Shown here: positions 12,901 through 27,900 of the stretch, piece after piece
Layout: each line of letters opens with the position of its first letter
Position numbering within the stretch: position 1 is the stretch's first letter
Source: Mactra quadrangularis
Taxonomy: Eukaryota > Mollusca > Bivalvia > Venerida > Mactridae
Reading direction: 5' to 3'
Length of the DNA: 64,000 nt
Assembly (NCBI GenBank): GCA_025267735.1
Contig: CM046307.1
Coordinates: forward strand, 34,835,231-34,899,230
The notes under the pieces: generated by a model
What the model was told of the DNA's origin: nothing
The model's database searches: none
What the model saw: the letters and a program-made list of their open reading frames with translations, nothing else
Translations under genes and position numbers: made by a program

Positions 12901-15900
12901 TACATTAAAAAATGGTATCCAATAAACCTTTTCCTTGCATATATACTTGATGAAACCTAAAACGCAACTTTAAAACACCCCATTTCCTGGCTGATTTTTA
13001 CATCGATTTTTGGACTATTGACTTTAATCATAGACCCAGTTAATGTTGTATCCTCAATTAAACGTGTTCTAATCTGCTATTTTGATAACCAAAAAGCGAT
13101 CGGTTTATTGTGTTTTAAAGAATAATGACTAGTTGTCTGTATTACATGCCCCTTACTACTATCGTTATCGGGTCAGACAAGCCGTAACTATGGCGGTCTC
13201 CTCAGTTATTATTCAGGTATTACGTTTTCTTGATTTTGTATGAACATTTGCTGACGACAGTTACTTTAGGAGAGTTTGATACTATTCAGGACATTCGATT
13301 TCGATTTTTCTGATTTGATTACACGTACATTTATCGAACAATTTACAAGAACAAGACTCACTTGAACACAATTAGAACGTGAGTTAGTCTCGTTAGAATT
13401 TCGGATACTTTATTTAGTAAAAATGAAACCAAACAACTGAAAAAAGGTACTAACTGTAATTCTTATACAATGATCCCTTGATTTAAGTCTGTGTAGTGAG
13501 AAATGCTCATTTGAAAACAATTATCCAATATCTAATTCAGTAAATGGGCGCGGACATGATCATGGTTTACCTGACGTACCTTTACCTGCCAAAGTACGAC
13601 TGGGAACCAGACAAGAATCAAACCTGCATAGATTGACATGCAAATACTTCCACATTAGCATGCTTAACTAAATTAATTGTGTTTATTTGCTCATAATTTG
13701 CTACAATTTTCAAAAATGCATGTTGCAAACTCGATAGCTACGGGTCGTGCTTGCAAATTCCGGGTCACGTGACAGATGCTTGTCTCTTTAATCCGGAGTG
13801 GTTTCAACAGGGTTTGAAATCAATATTAATGGACAAATGTCTTACATGACTTAACTATCATGTAATCAAAATATTGCATTATTAAGGGATCACCTGTGTA
13901 CTATTGTAAAAAAGGGACCCGGAATTGTCAATAACTCGGAACTGTCGAGTTCACGGTACTCAAAAAGATCAACTACTATTAAGAATTTGTTACATTTTTA
14001 AAAAATAGTCGTAATTGAGCAGGAAGAATTCCAAATAAAGAGACAACTTACATTCGCGATCGCGCAATTAATTGAACCTTTCGCCGATTACCACCACTTT
14101 GGATTTAAAAAACCCGCTCTTTCCCCCAATTAATACACTTTACGATAAATTAGCAGACGAATTTGAAACGACAGTGAAAATCGATAAAATCTGGTTGAAC
14201 GATAGGGCGTTACATATCCATCTAATATAGGATCCTTGCACAGCCTCAAAAGCTATTCAATCCGGAGAAATGTACATTTAACAACTGCTCATTTACACTG
14301 GGTTTACAGAAATGACTCAACGAGTTGACCTACATCTAATCCAGGTTACAACTTGTCCCATGTCATGATGACCTGAACACACGTGTTCAACGTCAAAACT
14401 TTAAACTTGTTCAATTATTGTTTTTAAGAGTTTCGCAATAGCGTACAGCCTCTGGTGTGTTCTTTCATTTAAAATAAAATCCATGAACGTTAATATCTAT
14501 GCATTATTTTGCTCCGTTATGTCCTAAAACACTGAAAAACTGTATCGAATCGAAGAGAAAAATGGCCGACGGTTGGCATTAAAAACCTGTTAACTGAAGG
14601 AAATAAATGCGCACTATTACGCATTATTGCGTAATTCGGCTCTACGCATTAAAAAATAGGTCTTTTTTCTAACGCATATTTCGCAAAAAATGGTTGTAAT
14701 TATAAGGAATGAATGTATAGAAACTGACTTTCATCGAAAAATAAACGTCATTTTGGTGATAGCTAATTTCAGCATAAAGGCCTTCGGCCTTTGTGCAAAT
14801 TAGCTATCACCAAAGGTGACGTTTATTTTTCGATGAAAGTCAGTTTCTATACAATCATTCCTTAAAAATAATACCAACAAACGATAATGTATAATAAATA
14901 TTGCATGAAATTTTATTTACAAACCTTTCATCTCCGTGGGTTGTTCTGTTGACTCTTCAGCGTGGTTTGATCACGTGACAAATTGAATTTGTTATATAAA
15001 CTGACCCATAAACGAACGCCTTTTAATTGAAGAGTTCAAAATTGACGTGCATTTAATCAAAATTATTTCAATATATTACCAGTAATTTGCGGAAATGTTG
15101 GACTTGCACAATATTAGAAATCTTCGACATCGGGAACTATGTTTTCTTTCCTGAGCAGGTTTGAAAATTAATGCGCCTGTTATTTGAAAATTAATCTGGT
15201 TCCCTGTCCTATTATGGTTCGCAGGGGACCAGTCCATTTGACAATCTTCACGCAGTGATCTCCCCTGAATTTTTCGGTGTTAATGTCCATGTAAAGGGAA
15301 GTAACCGCTTCAAAAAGCGGACTACTTTCGGCATTTGCAATTAACAGCATTCGGGTCTGAAATTTCGCTACCATTATTTGTTTGGTCTGACGACCCAAAC
15401 AAATAAAAACGAAAATGTAACATAAAACTGGTCTATCGTTTTTAATAAAATTCTCGATACCAATTTAATTGAAATGCAACATCTCATTATTTACCACACG
15501 AATAATTACAAATAATTAGACATTAACCGATGCATACTGTACAAAAGAAAATGAATAACATCCTCAGCAATTATACGGAGCCGTTCCAATGTGTCCTCTC
15601 TCGTGGATACTTAGACTTCCTTGTGGTTTGAAGAACTTTCCGCAGTATCAATAAAAACTTTACCAGTGTCCATAATTCTGGAACGAATAAAACGTATTAC
15701 AATGACCAATGAGATGAATATATCAATACACAAAACAGGAAGCGAGAAACAAATCACAACTTGTCTCACTCAATGACACTAAATAGATATTTAGACAGAG
15801 ACATGCAATGGTACTCGAGAATATACACAACGTCTTCTGCATAAAAACTTAAGTCATCAGATAATGATTATCTATGATCGTATTTCAGAGAGTAAAGTCG

Positions 15901-18900
15901 TTAAATATATTTTTGTAAGTTCATAAAATGACGTAATGTGACGGTGACATTTAACCAAACTTTACATTATGGTTTACTTTCATTTATCCTTACCAAAAAA
16001 TTGAAATTTACAACCGAGGAATTCGACATTTAACGTAGTAAGATACGTGTAACATCATTGTCGGTTGGTTCAGGAATCTGATAGTACAGCTTATCATTGA
16101 AATTCAGATAGTACAGCTTATCATTTTTTGTTTTCCGTTAAAATTCACATTTACACCCTGACCTTTGACAGAAAAGATGACACAAGTATTATAGAATAAT
16201 GTTTTGAGTTTCCTGGTGAGTAAATTCTTGTGGCAAATGGTTTCATTCAGTACAAAAAGGCAAAAACAGATATATATAGTACAGCCGATCACAACAAGTA
16301 CGTAAGATTTCAAAATAATTCGCTCAATAACTTTTTTATTTATGGACGTAGGAAAAACATTTTTGTATTGTCATAAATCGCTTGCAATGGAGGGTACTCT
16401 GCACGTAATGAAATAACAAGATTCCGTGGTTTTCTAATTAAAAAATGTGAAAAACCTACCTGAGGTGACGAGTCTGGCCGCCATTTAATAGTACAGCTGA
16501 TCATAACAAAATCACGTGATTACCGGCAGTGAATTAAAAATAAGTTTGTTTGTACTGCTTGACCGACCCGTCAAAAAGGCCCCGACTCAAAAAAATTTTC
16601 GAGTCATTCAGCTGACAATTTTTTTTTAAAATCTTTTTTACGATCGTTCTGTAGAAACTGTACTTTCCACTGTCTATTTCTTTTCGTTTTTTAAGCTTTC
16701 CGCATTTCGCAGCATCCAAGAAAAAGGTCGTATTTTCTGTCACAATTAACATTGTTAATAATAAGGGTTTCCGCGGCAATTCGCCAATTCGGCAAATGGC
16801 GATTTAAAAAAAAATAAGTATATTTTTTCATATGAGACTAAAATATAGTACCCTTATTGACCCACGATAAGAAATGTGCTAAGTTAGACTGTCCGCGGCA
16901 ATTGACCTTACGCCAGAATACCTATGCTCCGCCCACTGATACACGTGGTACATTGTCCGACATAATCAGGGATTAATCTATGTCCCTAACCATTATCTGT
17001 TTTGAAAGTAACAGGTTCAAATGAATGCTTTTTACTAACATGTCATCCGATTTCGATAAACTTAATATTTTTGAAAAGGGCATTGTCTCATCTATCAAAT
17101 GATACATTATTTATAAAATTAATATTCATTCGTAAATATTCAAATTAAACGTGAGTTCATTTGCTCCCACAAAAAAATATATGCACAAAGAATGAGCAAG
17201 ATGAAAGAATACACTTAAATTTGAACGCTGGTATTAATCGTTTGGATGTGCGGATTTTAAACAGTAAAACATGCAAAAAATATTGCATTACGTTAGCTAT
17301 CAAATGATGTAGAGTTAATTAAAGTATGTCGAGAAATAAAAAAGTTAAGTGTGGGTATTAGGGGCTATCTAAGCGGAGTTGTGTTCAAATACATGCATAT
17401 CATTTACAAGATATCATATTTCCTAAAGATAAATTTGTCTGAAAATGTCATTGTCATAACTTTCAAATGATTCCCTTTTTATAATATCCATTAATATAAT
17501 AAAGGTAGGTTCATTTGCTCCAACAAAAACCTTATATGCGCAAAAATTATCAAAGAATGCATGTTACATTGAACGTTTGTAGAAATCCTTTATAAATCAG
17601 AAAACTGTTGGATATACACGAAAACAACTTTATGTACATGTTATCCTTAAAATGGTGTAAAGGTGATAAAATATGCTGAGAAATAAAAAGTTAAGGGGTG
17701 GGTCCATAGATATTTGTGGTAAATTTTGTAGGTTAACATGCATGAAAAATGTAATTTTCAACCTGATTTATTACATACTTGTATTTATTGTCGTCAGATT
17801 ATTATGTAGTTTATACTTTTATCACAGTACATTGTATTTACAGACCCCATGTGTACATATTTTGACCATTCTAACTTGTTTTATTGAGTTTATTTTGTAA
17901 CTTTCACTAAGGACCCTATAAAACTGTATATAGGGTCCATGCTAACAGTAACACATAAGAAATTTGATGTCCGTCACGACCAGATGTCGGACAAAATGGC
18001 GGCCGATAAGCTGCTTATCCTAGATAAGCATCAGGGTATCAAATGCCGGACGCTGATTGGCTAATAGGAGCTGTCAATCAAATTCTGGCGTAAGGTCAAT
18101 TATACATGTCAATTACGCGTGAACACATGTCAATTAGACCTTATTGTCGGTCACAAGCTGGGAGATTAACTCGCCGACAAAAGGTGTCAGAAATCGATAA
18201 GGAAGTCGTCGATTTACTTAACACGCTCGATAACATTCATATATACCTAAGACTGGTTTATATAGACCAGTTCACGGATGACGTCACAAGCACCTGCTAC
18301 CTTTATTTTGGCTGATTTACTGGTTGGCAGAAAGAAACCAATGTTTACATACATTTGGTAGCAGCAGAATTTTTTTTGATCATGATAACTTTTTTATTTA
18401 TCGGCCGATTTTTATGATATCTATATTGAAAGAAAGCTTTTGAAATTCATATTTTTGAAAAATAAGAAAATTGTCAAAATTTTGATTTAAAAAAATGTAT
18501 GAGGTGATTTAAACCTGTCTTTTGAACTATCTTCTGGCCGATTTGAAGCGCTAGGTTTAAACACTCGCCAATAAAAATAATTCTTTTTTGACAAATAATT
18601 TTTAAATATTCAAAATATGAATTTCAAGACCTTTCTAGTGATATAAATTACTAAATTGTTTGATGAAAAATGACTAAGTAATTGCAATTTTAAAATTACT
18701 GTGTTTTCATTGTATTTACTCGCTATCATTTCTTGCCAACCAGCGAACGGTTACATGTAGTCTTTATCAGCTCCTTGTTACTATTTATAGACATCATAAC
18801 AATAACAATGAACTGGTCTATAGAGAGTATTTTGATATAGGGGCCACCGAGGAATAACCAGTCAACTTATTTTCATATGATCATCAATATTGGGGGATTA

Positions 18901-21900
18901 TTTTAAACACCGCGTGCGCGAAAAACAAGTTATCTTTTCACGTAGTTGTTTCCTTAGGCATCGTTTGTTGAATCAGGATGAAAACATTGAAAACATTAAG
19001 CTTTTTATCTGCAAAAGATGTTTCATATGAAATTGCGATCTAGCGTGGGTCGCGAAAATGAATGTTATTACGCAGAAATGGTTCAATGCCATTTTCGTTC
19101 CATATGATACAGAAATTAAATAAGTCACAATGAAGGAATTTAGAGATAAATTGTACCTTAATTGTTCGCTTTGACGGTTATTTACGTTTATTTTCGGGAA
19201 AATCCTCTTTGTTTTTCTTAACCGTTAAAATCGGGATAAGTGTGGTTGGTCAAAGGCCGAATTTTGCTCAGTTAAGATTTTATTTTAATCGGAAATGACG
19301 TCTCTGAAATGTCCAAAGATAATTGTACATTTTCACTGATAGATTTAAGACTAAGAAATAATTTTATTTAAAAATAAAAACGAACCTGTGAAGGTTATAA
19401 TTATAGATCTAGAGTTGTTGAAAAATTAATTTAATTTAATGAGATGTGTATTATTTAAAATCATGCCAGAGCGATAAGAAAGTATTCTGAAGGAAAATTT
19501 AATCAAGCAGGTCATATAGATCGACATTTGCTGATACTTATTTTTATTGTCTCAGTTAAACCTTAACTTGTTCTTTATTATATTAAAACCAAGTAAGTGA
19601 TGCACTCTTTCATATTAAGAAATGGTCATTGTAATTGGAATTATTGTTGTTTGAAAATATTTTTTATTTAGATTATGAGTTAAGTCATACTCATGTAGGT
19701 AAAAAGAAATAAACTATTCATCCATGGGCATTATATTTTATAAAAGTGTTGGAAAGAGTTTATCAGATTTGTCATTTGTATATGCTAGTAGCCTACAATG
19801 CTGTAAAATATTTATATTTATTTCAGCTCTAAATACCTTGCAAAATGAGTATTAAAGAATTAAAAAATCAAATTTTTTCGACCCTCCCCAGTGGTGGATA
19901 AATAAAATTGGCCAGTGAGAAAGGGAGCAGGTCATTTTTCCACTAAGTCATCTCTCCCCTGGTCATTTCTCCCCTTAGGTAGTCATTTCTCCACTCAGGT
20001 CATTTCTCCACTTTTATATAATAGGTTTATTGTGTAAGGTGATAATTATAGTTCTATTACATTAACCTGTCACAACTTGAATAATTACACACTCACTGAA
20101 TGTGTTATTATTTAACCTCTTTTAAAACATTGAGCCACCTATCAATATAAATCATACATACATCTAACAATGTATGCGGCGATTTTGAATATCAGGGTTA
20201 TAACAAGTTTGAAAGGGGTTAAAAATAACAGATTCAATGACCGTGTAATTATTTTAGTTGTGACAGGTAACACTGGTTAATGTAATAGAACTATACCTAT
20301 ATTATTGGATTGTTATAATGAGACATTATATCAATTAAAAGTACAAACTGATAAAATTTTTAGCATATTTATATTGTATTTGAAATTGAAACTGAAACTA
20401 TTTATCAATTTAAGCATGTTTTATATAAATATTTTTTGTTTAATTGGTTTATCATTATGAAGTTTTATTGAATGTGATGTGTCTAATCAAATTATATGTT
20501 TTAAGTGAAAATGTTTCATCTTATTTCCAAGCACCCGCGAATCGACGGCACCGATTTTTCTTCTTTTTTTTCATTAAAATGCTGTAACTTTGTTGATAGT
20601 TGAAATATTTCAACAAAATTTGGCCATATTCTTTATTTTCACATGCAGAATTCATTACTGTAGTCAATTTTATGAGAAGAATAAATATAAACTAGTTATG
20701 CTGCTATTAGTGTATTTTATTATGAGATATTTTGTAATCGAATATTTAATACTTTTATGATTTAATGTTTTCAATCACAAGAAAACTATTAATCATAACA
20801 AATAACATAACATATAAGTCTCATGTAAGACATTACAATTAAAAAGTGTATGAATTCTCCTCATAACAGTTTATTTAAGCAGTTTATTGAACTCCAATTT
20901 CAGATGTTCACACAAATACATGCTATGCACTGGAGTCAAAATGTTTCTGTACACAAGCTATTTTTTTAGATTATAAAATATACTTAGGTATAATTTATAA
21001 GCTGTTACAAGTTTTTCATAATCACAACTAATATGTAGCTTATGATGAACTGTAAATAACATTATTTCTTGTATGATAGATATGCAATAAAAATATATAA
21101 CAAAATGAGCCTGCAATTATTTTGGAAATGAAAAATAAAAGAAAATACAATTTGGATCCCAATGTATGAAACAAACAGAAAAATTTGTCAGTCAGATATT
21201 TTCTTTTTCAGTAGAATTATTCTCAAAATTTTCAGTTGAAATTGAATAAGAGTGTAAAAATGGCCCAACTAACGTTTTAATCTTACTTGGCAAAGATGCA
21301 TTTGAGTTAATCTGAAACAATAAGAGGATTTGTATAAATGATAGAGTGTTAACAAAAAACGTATCCGAAATGAGGTTATCCGAAAATGTATCTACTTATA
21401 CCTTGAATTAGGTCAACTAAGTACATTAAAAAATCTATTTATACTGCGTATGGCTATTATTTCATTAGTAAATACCAAGCTTCGAGGTTTTTTTAAGTTT
21501 AAGTCATTAAAAGATGTCAATAGGTACTAAGAACGATCGGCGACGGACGAACGGAAACAGCTGATTTCCACATTGCTTGATTTGAAATTGAGGTCATTGT
21601 CCGTCGAACGTTCTTTTTTTGACAAATGCATTCATGAAAAATTGGAAATTTATGTACAAATAATAACTTTAAGTATATATATCATCAATAATTGCCTTTA
21701 AATGCTCGTGCAGTTATATAAACTTGTTTATCGATATTTCGCGGAGATAGCGTTATGTAAACAACATGGCGGCGATTGAAAATTTCTTACTCGGCGTACG
21801 ATTCGCGGGACCTCTCGCTATTTGAACTAAAATGCAAAGCATGTTTTTCAAGCGATTTTAATAATTTATACATCAAATTAAAGGTGGTGAAATAAGGAAT

Positions 21901-24900
21901 ACGATGATACATGCCGCCTTTCGATATTTTGATGCATCTGGGCACCATTGATCCTTAACTTTGACCAATTATTACGGAATTATTTTTTTTGTTCAGTAAG
22001 GCGGCATGCATCGTTAGAAAGCTCATTCTTTTCTCTGATTGATGCATTTATTTCCATTTGCATAAATTCAAAATCGGCGCTCGCATTTTAATTAGAAAAC
22101 ATGACCCGAAAAAAATGGCGTCCGTCTACTTAACCCGTCAATTTTACCGAAAATTTCGATAAACCTCGAATTAATCGCTCATTAAATAAAATCAATATTT
22201 TGTAAAATCATAATTTTTACATCATTTGAAAGATAATTTTATAAGCTTTAAAAATATATTTGGTTAATTTAGATCATAGTGACATAAGTAACTTTAATTT
22301 GCAAAAAAACACAACTACCCAAGAAAATTGGTAAAATTCCAATAGGCTTATCAGCATATTCTGGGGTTGCTACTTTAAAAGCACAGTAAGAATATTTTAA
22401 GTATTTAAGAGGCTGTCCACGAAAAATCAGGCAGTCAGTGTTACATGCTATCTCTCAGAATTTGATGATTTTGCTGTCATTTGATCATATTGATGCAAAT
22501 ATGAAGACATTAGGTTTAGAATTTCATTTGCATCACTTGGTTGCTATAGCAATGCGATTTAGTGTTTTGGCCATTTTTAGCATGAAATGCACTTGGAAAA
22601 AAGTTTTTTTTCATATTTTCATCAATCTCCTGGGCAAACAATAATAAAAGAATTACAACAAACATATGTTTATATCATTATATATTCAAATAACCATTAA
22701 AACATAATATTCACAAGTGACTCAGGTTAAAGTTCATAGAAAAAAAATTGAGTTCAAAACACCATGATTTTCAATTTTTGAAATTCCTTGAAAACTGTGC
22801 ATATGACCATGCTCATAATTTCCAATATGACGCATGAAATAGAATTACATTATTAGCAATGTAAAGGCGAAATATGGTGTAACAAAAAATTAAAATAAAA
22901 AAGATGGAACTCTCAAAGAGAAGAAAGAAAAATAACGATAAAAATTGGCAATTTGCCAAAAAATTGGCAATTTGCCAAATACTTTAAAATGTTATTTTTT
23001 GAAATAACAAATATTTTTTCAATAAATCAACATTTGTATATGATAACATACTTTATTACATAAGTTGTAGTGCATTAAATGATGGTTTCCATGGCAACGG
23101 TCAAAAAACAATTACATTATTTTATCAAAATTAATGAATTTCAGTTATTTTTCTTTTTTTCTGGTTCTATTCTTGAAAGTCAAAGAAATTACACCATTTA
23201 AAAGCTGGATATTAATCAGATTTAAATATCAAAATATTTACAGCAAGTAAAGATTGATATATCATACCTAAAATCAAAGCTATAACCTATAAATGATGTA
23301 AAATTCATACCCCACCCACTTTATTTAACATTGCAAATTCTTGGCCACCACACTTTATTTGTTCAAAAACTTCCAAATAACTTTGACAAGTTAAATTATA
23401 ATGTGCAAGTTTAAAGCAGTATTCCAATATCAAAACTTAAAATTTGATTTGGTTGCCATGGTTATGATTAAATATTTTTAAATCATCTGTTCATGGGACT
23501 TCACCTACTCAATTAACATAATGATAACTATTTATCCTTATAGATACAGAATAAAACAACAATCACATGTTGATCATAATATAATGAATGTCGATTATAC
23601 ATTTATCTGTATGTCATGAAGTTATCTGTGCGGATTAAGTAATGGAATATGTCTTAAAAATGTTCTTTTTGTAACAAAATGTTCATTATTCTCCTGTCTC
23701 AGAACCAGTAACATTGAGAACATTAACATACACTTTATGAGACATCTGTTGTTGTCATTCTGAAATGAACAAATTTCATTTTATAGCAACATACAAAATG
23801 ATAAATGTTTACCATAGTAAATAAAGCAAACTAGAGAAAATAACATTACTTATATGATTTGAAGAATATATTATTGAAAGTAGGAAAAGTAGTAGGAAAA
23901 AACATTCCTAGTAATTGAATATCATATGATAGTTTTAACTTGTGGTGACTGAGCAGTATGCAGATTAAATTTTTTGTCATTTTACAATGATAATAAATTA
24001 AAATCCCTGGTTCAAACAATTTTTCCAAGAGATTTCCCATGCTTTTGTAGAAGAACATACCTTGTTTCTATGATTTGTTATATCAGCATTATAGCAGATC
24101 TATGGCTACTGTATAGTTGATGCTTGCAAATATTATGAATATTATTATTTCCTTTCTTACCATTATTTCCTGAATTAGTAAACGAATATGACTTATTAGT
24201 TCAATAATGAAGCAGTCTTAATACATATTTTGCAAGTTTAAATTAAAGGTAAACACAATCCAATATATAGCCATTCTCAAAAAAAATATCTAACATATTA
24301 TATCAGGATTTACATCGGCGGATCCAGGATTTCTGGTTACAGAGGGCAGAAAATTTTAGTTAGAGGAGGCCTAAAATGAATAAGCAGAATGGGGTTCCAA
24401 GGGGCCGTAAGGCCTAGAATGGTCCAGGGCAAAACCCTGACCAGAGGACCAGGTGACCGGCGGCCCTGGAAATTCCTTAGATTTGGTTATTTCTAAGGGA
24501 TTCAGGCATATTTTCAGATCCTCAACTATCCTTATCCTGAGTATAAAATATAAAGCATCTAGATAATTAAATCCTATAATTTTCTAAAAGCCGCTGAATC
24601 ATGTTAAACTCTTATAATAATGAAAGGAATTGTTTTATAATGTATGCGTAGTGTGCGAATTTTTTTTGACATGTATATATATACTTCTTATAAATATCAT
24701 ATTTCATAATAGAAAAAAAACTTTGCTTGGGCAATTTTAGGGGGGGGGGGGCGTATGCCAGGTCCGCCCCCCCCCCCCTGGATCTGCCTATGATTTACAT
24801 CTCAAACAAAAACACTAGGTAACAAGCAGCTTGTTCATGTAATAATAAACAATAGTGACTAATCTGCCTAAATTCACCAGGCTAATGCCTCTCAAGGTCT

Positions 24901-27900
24901 TAAAAATGAAGACAGAAAAAATAAAATTGTTGAGGTCAAGGTCATCCACACCTCAAGATTTTTTCCTATGTTCACATGTGAATCCCCCAAATAATCAATG
25001 TTCAATGCTTAGGTTCACTGTAAAGATCTCTAATCAGTCATTGAACATCAATCTAGATTCATAATTTTGGGTCATATGCCTCAAGACTTATGAGGAAGCC
25101 AAATCTCTTTCCACGTTCTGATAAACATCTTTTATCAGAGTCCTATTACGTCACAAATTCCGTCTGATTTGAAACAAAACATATAAATGCCGGTCTAAAA
25201 TAAATCTAAATTAAACTAAATTTACTTACCTTGTAAATTCACACAAAAGACGATGGTTTCCTAGAAAATATTTGTCGGTAACAACTTGTTTTAGTTGTTA
25301 ACAAACGTCAGATGTCAACAATGTGCAAAATTGCAAATGGCGTATGCAAACCAAGGGAGATAATTCATGACAATTTTGTTAGACGAAATATTTTTTCGCA
25401 ATTTGTCGAGAGAAATATGTTCAAATAATTATTTAATATATTTTTTTCTCTTTAAATATATATCTGAGTTTAATGAAATGAAAAAAATATAACTTTGACG
25501 CAAAGTATGAAAAATTGGATCACAAGTAAAAATAGACATGTATGACAGTATGAACAGAGTTGCCTCCCTTTGATCAAAAGTTGAAAAAATAGGATAACAA
25601 TTTACGTAATTACAATTTATTGAAAGAGTGTTCCATCTTTTTTTCTCGTTATGATTAAAATTTAACCTGTCTATTAATGTTATTATATGCTTTCTATAAT
25701 TTTCAAGCGTCATATCAGGAGTTACAGGCATTTATAAAAACACACCTTACATTGAAATAAAGAGAAAAATTGAAACAGTCGGAAATTTTCAAATATAGCT
25801 TTTTTTCACTGAATTTCGAAAATACATTTGTTTAAACATTTAACTATCAGATTCTGATAAATACAAGTAGGATGACACTTAACTACAAAAACTGGTTCAA
25901 GGAAAAATGAACAGATTAAAAACCGTTAGAACTTGTATTGCAATATTATCCGGTATAAATTTATTTCTCTCTCAAACTCTAATTAAATTAAGCAATTTTT
26001 TAAAAGGCATGTGATTCAATAAATATCACCTTTCAGTAAGCAGTAAGCTTGCATGGTTTATGAACATTGGCATTAATCAAATTTTAATCAAAGGTTATAA
26101 AGGTTCATTTATTTCAAAAGTTTAAAAATATTTTATAGAGAATTAATGCCCATAAAATGTTAGTTGATTAAGTGAAAGTTAATGTGCAGTTTTAAGTCGG
26201 TTTTTTGTATTACATGTCAGTGTTAGATTTAATTTTACCCGACTTTAAATTGTCCTTAGTACCTTTTGGTTGCCTTAACATTTATGGTCTATTTTTTTTA
26301 TTTTTATTACTGAATGGCACAGAACATAGACAGTAAAAGTGTATTTACTTTTGAATTTTTTTTTCAATTTTTATGGGAAGCATTTTATTTCTGCATTACA
26401 ATACATTGTCTTGATTGAGAGGAACAAGTATATTGAATCTGTGGAGGAACAACCAATAAAATTCTTGGAGTGATGAATCTGTATGCAAAATTAGGTTTTA
26501 AGTCCGGAAATGCTGACTTGCCTGGCAGAATAGCTACTTTAGTATAACCAACTTGCCCTTGTAATTAACTTGCCCGGTTGTTTTTCAACTTAGCAGGGCA
26601 TGTGGGCAAGTGCTTTTTTCTCACACTGACATTTCAGCCAACTTGACAATTTTTTCAATAACCCTTTCAACATTGAAATCACTTTCCAACTTATGACTAG
26701 GGCTGTAAAAATCCACTCGCCATCCACTCCCGCTCGCCATGGCGAGTGTACCTACCGGTCGGGCAAGTAAAGATTGGTTAAAACTCGTCCGATTGGATGA
26801 GTACGATTTTTAAATCAAATAGGATTATTCAATTTATTGCCCGTCTTAATAAGAAAAATATCAAAATACGATGTCCTATCATTGACCACTTTTAGAGTCT
26901 ATATTGTTTGCAGCAATTATAATAAATAGTAGTCATTTGTTTGATGATGGAAATTGATTTAAACAATTTAAGATGTGCGTCGGCATTTTTCACACATAGT
27001 CAATGTTTGATAGTAAAACCATGTCATAATGCAATGTCTTATTGGAACGATGTCCTAAGACATCGTTCCAATGGTAACAAGAAAGTATAAGATTACTCTT
27101 TTCACGATAGAGTTTGATTATAATTTGGAATGAATATGTATTATTTTGTACAGAATTTTAAGCAAATATTTATAGGAATAGATGATTCTTAGAGTAATTT
27201 TAATTGTGAATAAATTGCAAGTGCAAAACGTTAATTTGACTTAAATTTCGTGAACAAAAATGGGAATGTAGCTTGATGCAAAAGAGCTTTGTACTTGGGG
27301 GAAATCCTTAAATGAATTGTTAGAAAGTCAATGTTTTTGTGAAAAAAATTCAGCTTGTCATTCCACACCAAAATTTTAACGAAAATATTAACGATCTCGT
27401 TAAAAAAAAAACCATTGATAACCAAAAATGAGAAGTTGTCAGCTCCTTGTGGTTAAAGAAAACATTGGCCAGAATAATATTTGGTTTGGTGAGATGGCTG
27501 CTGTACATGACCCTAAAATGTGTTGATGAAAATTAATTCTTTGACTGGTTTATTTTGTTTGATAAAGTAAGATAAACCTTGCCATGAGCAAACCGCTTGA
27601 GAAGTCTAGTGCTATCCTTTTGTTCAATTCCGTTAATTGATACTTAATACATTATTTTATAGATAATGAACATAATTATATATTCTTTAATCAAAAAATA
27701 AGTTCAGGACATCGTTCCTCCAGCACTCCAGTGCTTTGATTTTGTAACTATGGAGTCTAATTAAATTGTTTGTTAGAATGTATCCTTAAAACAAGCGTGG
27801 CCTAGTTTTTTAAAATTTAATTGTTGTCTTCATGTTAAACAGACAATAGAAACGATATCGGCGATGGCAGGAATAAAATTTACTAATAGGTAACAGTGCT

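Larger units (their letters stand above)
4041..16531. mobile_element. 12.5-kb element bounded by ~0.7-kb inverted arms
   Basis: The left arm (4041-4750) is repeated in inverse orientation at 15829-16531 with high identity. Both outer ends read CACTGCCGGTAATCACGTGA inward. The flanks share AATTA (4036-4040 and 16532-16536), which may be a target duplication but is short in AT-rich DNA. The arms end internally without any terminal signature, so this is better explained as one long-arm element than as two MITEs. The interior has nested insertions and no transposase, polymerase or integrase frame. Confidence 0.65.

Noticed and set aside
4041..16531. Interpretation as a Polinton/Maverick
   Set aside because: Size and long inverted arms fit loosely, but there is no trace of a DNA polymerase, integrase or packaging gene, and the flank is not a 6-bp duplication.
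18106..18315. 69-codon frame with LTRRQKVSEIDKEVVDLLN
   Set aside because: The DNA recurs at ~1640-1700, 38150-38300 and 42930-43060 without keeping the frame, so it is repeat sequence.
24739..24780. Poly-G and poly-C runs as a G-quadruplex regulatory element
   Set aside because: They lie at the end of a hAT-like MITE and pair with each other; homopolymer runs may also be assembly-affected.
24843..24895. Minus-strand exon candidate TLRGISLVNLGRLV after a strong pyrimidine tract
   Set aside because: The surrounding DNA looks like a dispersed repeat and no donor is convincing, so it was not added to the antisense gene model.
25429..25731. 100-codon minus-strand frame
   Set aside because: AT-driven composition, no splice signals with coding neighbours, no recognisable domain.
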